Of a stretch of DNA of 64,000 nucleotides, positions 62,060 to 64,000 are shown piece after piece. The stretch lies in assembly GCA_029202385.1 (NCBI GenBank), contig CP119314.1, forward strand, positions 2,172,501-2,236,500. The letters run 5' to 3'. How positions within the stretch are numbered: the first letter of the stretch is position 1; each line of letters starts with the position of its first letter. The notes beneath the pieces are model-generated. The model saw nothing but the letters and a program-made list of their open reading frames with translations. It searched no databases and was not told the origin of the DNA. The position numbers and the translations under genes were made by a program. The stretch comes from Candidatus Sphingomonas phytovorans. GTDB lineage: Bacteria; Pseudomonadota; Alphaproteobacteria; Sphingomonadales; Sphingomonadaceae.

Positions 62060-63355
62060 TTGCGTCATATCGCGATCATCGGTTCCGGACCGGCGGGCTA
62101 TTACACCGCCGAGGCATGCCAGAAGACCTTCGGCGAGGAGGTCCGCGTCGACATCATCGATCGCCTCCCCGTCCCCTATGGCCTGATCCGCACCGGCGTC
62201 GCGCCCGACCATCAGTCGATCAAGGGCGTCTCGCGCCGCTATGAAGCGGTGGCGCTGACCGACAATGTCCGCTTTGTCGGCAATGTCAGCGTCGGTCGCG
62301 ACGTGACGATCGCAGAACTGGGTTCGCTGTACGATGCGGTGGTGCTGGCGACCGGCGCCCCGGCCGACAAGCCGCTTGGCGTGCCGGGAGACGATCTGCC
62401 CGGCGTGGTCGGATCGGCGGCGTTCGTCGGCTGGTATAACGGCCATCCCGACTTCGCCGGCCTCAACCCGCCGCTCCACGGGCCCGGCGCCGTGGTGGTG
62501 GGTGCCGGCAATGTCGCGCTCGACGTCGCGCGGATTCTCGCCAAGGCGGAGAGCGAGTTCGCCGGATCGGACATTGTCGGCCATGCGCTCGACCATCTCG
62601 GCACCGCCACCCACGACCGGATCACCATCCTGGCACGACGCGGGCCGCATCAGATCGCGATGACGCCGAAGGAACTGGGCGAGCTTGGCCATCTCGACCG
62701 CGCCGTGCCGCATGTCGACCCGGCCGATCTGCCCCCGGTCGAGGAGGATGCGGCGCTGGATCCGGGCCAGCGCAAGTCGGTCGCCCACCTGCGCGACTTC
62801 GCGACTCGGACTGACCGGAAGCAGATCGATGTTGATTTCGATTTCTATGCGATGCCGGTCCGGGTCGAGGGCGACGGCAAGGCCGAACGGATGATCGTCG
62901 AACGCACCGCGATCGACGCCGAAGGCCGCGCATCCGCCACGGGCGAGACCTATTCGGTGCCTGCCAGCCTCGTCATCAGTTGCATCGGCTATCGCACGCC
63001 GCCGATCGATGGCGTGCCCTATGACCAGAAGCTCGGCCGTTTCGCCAATCAGGACGGGCGCATCTCGCCCGGGCTCTATGCAGTCGGCTGGGCGCGACGC
63101 GGGCCGACCGGGACGATCGGCACCAACCGGCCCGACGGCTTCCTGATCGCCGAGCATATCGCCGCCGACCAGGCTGGCGACAGCGGTAAGGCCGGGCGGC
63201 CCGGCCTCGATTCGCTGCTCGCGAGCCGGAACGTCGATGTCGTCACCTTCCGCGACTGGCAGAAGATCGAGGCAGCCGAGATCGCCCGTGCTCGCAACGG
63301 CGCCCCGCGGGAGAAGTTCACCAGCATCGAGGAGATGCTCGGCGCACGTGGCTGA
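62060..63355 (+). CDS. Ferredoxin/adrenodoxin-type NADP+ reductase (431 aa)
   Basis: This is a glutathione-reductase-fold FAD enzyme of the adrenodoxin reductase/FprA branch. The FAD motif is IAIIGSGPAGYYTAEAC (residues about 4-20), followed by RLPVPYGLIRTGVAPDHQSI and the NADP motif VVVGAGNVALDVARIL (about 151-166). The C-terminal FAD contact reads YAVGWARRGPTGTIGTNRPD. Electrons would pass between NADPH and a ferredoxin that is not in the window. The TTG start at 62060 is supported by AGGAG nine bases upstream; no better in-frame start exists. tRNA-Pro follows 105 bases later. Confidence 0.93.
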   Translation: MRHIAIIGSGPAGYYTAEACQKTFGEEVRVDIIDRLPVPYGLIRTGVAPDHQSIKGVSRRYEAVALTDNVRFVGNVSVGRDVTIAELGSLYDAVVLATGAPADKPLGVPGDDLPGVVGSAAFVGWYNGHPDFAGLNPPLHGPGAVVVGAGNVALDVARILAKAESEFAGSDIVGHALDHLGTATHDRITILARRGPHQIAMTPKELGELGHLDRAVPHVDPADLPPVEEDAALDPGQRKSVAHLRDFATRTDRKQIDVDFDFYAMPVRVEGDGKAERMIVERTAIDAEGRASATGETYSVPASLVISCIGYRTPPIDGVPYDQKLGRFANQDGRISPGLYAVGWARRGPTGTIGTNRPDGFLIAEHIAADQAGDSGKAGRPGLDSLLASRNVDVVTFRDWQKIEAAEIARARNGAPREKFTSIEEMLGARG

Positions 63356-63460
63356 GGCCGGCTTCTTTTGCCGCGCGACGAATGTGGGGTTGATGCCCGC
63401 GAAACGCTCGGCTAAGGGCCGTCGCCTTGCCGCGCGAGACAGCGCGGCTCGATCCCTGGT

Positions 63461-63537
63461 CGGGGAATAGCTCAGCCTGGTAGAGCACTGCCTTCGGGAG
63501 GCAGGGGCCGGAGGTTCGAATCCTCTTTCCCCGACCA
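63461..63537 (+). tRNA. tRNA-Pro (anticodon CGG)
   Basis: The acceptor arms CGGGGAA and TTCCCCG pair fully, the anticodon stem CTGCC/GGCAG encloses the loop TTCGGGA with anticodon CGG, and the T arm contains GGTTCGAATCC. CCA is encoded at 63535-63537. It reads proline CCG codons, abundant in this GC-rich genome. Confidence 0.98.
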
Positions 63538-64000
63538 ATGGGACACGCGGATTTCCGCCATGTCATGTTCTTCGACGGGGCAGCGCCCGCAAGCTCGATA
63601 TGAACCTCATCGGCTGAATTGTTGGTCAGAAAACTACTTGCGATCAACGCGCGCCGCTTGAGGCCATGCAAAGCCGAACCTGCTTCGGAATAGTTCGCGC
63701 TGCCCACGGCAAGATCGTCAGCAGCGCCCACCATTCCATCGAAGGCTCGACTTCTGGATTTATTGTTCCGCAAACGTAACGGCTACGATGTCCATAGAAC
63801 AAGGATACCCAGGCGCGCTTTCCACGGCCTTGTGGAAAGGTCGGACATGACCGGAGAACATCGGCTTACAGGCACGGGGATGGTAACCATGAACAGCTGA
63901 TCTACGCCGGATCGCGATTGCCCACATTGTTGCCTGTCAGCAACAGTAGCAAGCGATAATACTGCTGAAACCGATACAATCCCAAAACGGCCCTATCGGT
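63538..64000. other. Window-end region downstream of tRNA-Pro with no supported gene
   Basis: This 463-base tail is lower in GC than the coding parts. It contains two clean hairpins: CTTTCCAC, six bases, GTGGAAAG (63818-63839), and TGTTGC, six bases, GCAACA (63928-63945). I saw no repeat of the tRNA 3' end and no integrase frame, so an integrated island is not shown. A minus-strand frame to 63773 crosses the tRNA and is an artefact. Confidence 0.55.

Noticed and set aside
60230..63538. An 1102-codon minus-strand open frame
   Set aside because: It runs antisense through the CsgG-like, peroxiredoxin and reductase genes and into the tRNA. The sense genes have clear motifs, and this frame has none.
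63318..63773. A 151-codon minus-strand frame over tRNA-Pro
   Set aside because: Its middle part is the translated complement of the tRNA, a well-known false protein.

Overview
The window is about 64 kb of GC-rich alphaproteobacterial chromosome. The RpoC and LepA sequences, the set of small exported proteins, the isoquinoline-1-oxidoreductase-type hydroxylase and the alginate-export-type porin point to a Sphingomonas-like member of the Sphingomonadaceae. This assignment is inferred from gene content; no rRNA gene is present. There are about 51 protein genes, one of them frameshifted, and one tRNA. No insertion sequence, integrase, prophage or CRISPR array was recognised.

Layout. 1-7.1 kb: the 3' two thirds of rpoC with a strong terminator, three small exported proteins, then the molybdate transporter modABC (minus strand). 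7.2-11.9 kb: an alginate-export-type porin and an 1115-residue membrane protein that joins a GH18-like domain, a NodB deacetylase and a processive GT2 synthase. 12.2-16.2 kb: a molybdenum hydroxylase operon (2Fe-2S subunit, molybdopterin subunit, tri-haem cytochrome c), likely served by ModABC. 16.4-21.6 kb: a stand-alone LuxR regulator, a soluble-type histidine kinase, two unknown secreted proteins, and an OmpR-type two-component pair. 22-27.1 kb: a secreted jelly-roll-like protein, an HscC-like Hsp70 with an overlapping J-like partner, and a FrnE-type thiol oxidoreductase.

27.5-31.3 kb: a translationally coupled set of CDP-alcohol phosphatidyltransferase, inositol-phosphate synthase and nucleotidyltransferase. 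It looks like a route from glucose-6-phosphate through CDP-inositol to an inositol phosphodiester or inositol lipid, and is followed by a NAPE-PLD-like metallohydrolase. 31.3-41.7 kb: a GH3 glycosidase with a PA14 insert and a LacI-type operator, an MFS exporter divergent from its probable TetR repressor with two matching operators, three exported hydrolases, and an Aur1-like PAP2 membrane enzyme. 41.9-46.1 kb: catalase with an HD-domain hydratase-like partner, a frameshifted GlxA-type AraC regulator next to a perfect dyad, and an outer-membrane beta-barrel protein.

46.3-52.7 kb: the most informative region, a copper-resistance locus. copCD diverges from a CnrY-CnrX-CnrH-type module (anti-sigma, periplasmic metal sensor, ECF sigma factor), followed by copA, copB and a DUF411 metal-binding protein. 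The three transcription units each carry the same element, GAGGG, 15 bases, GCGTATC, at promoter distance. This predicts that the ECF sigma factor drives all three, and it also settles the copA start. CopA and CopB share a Cys/His/Met motif present three times.

52.7-64 kb: a second DUF885 protein, a secreted protein of unknown function in a lower-GC patch, cardiolipin synthase, a 540-base gap rich in inverted repeats, lepA, a CsgG-SH3 fusion, a secreted peroxiredoxin-like protein, an adrenodoxin-reductase-type ferredoxin-NADP reductase, and tRNA-Pro(CGG). The final 460 bases hold no gene I can support.
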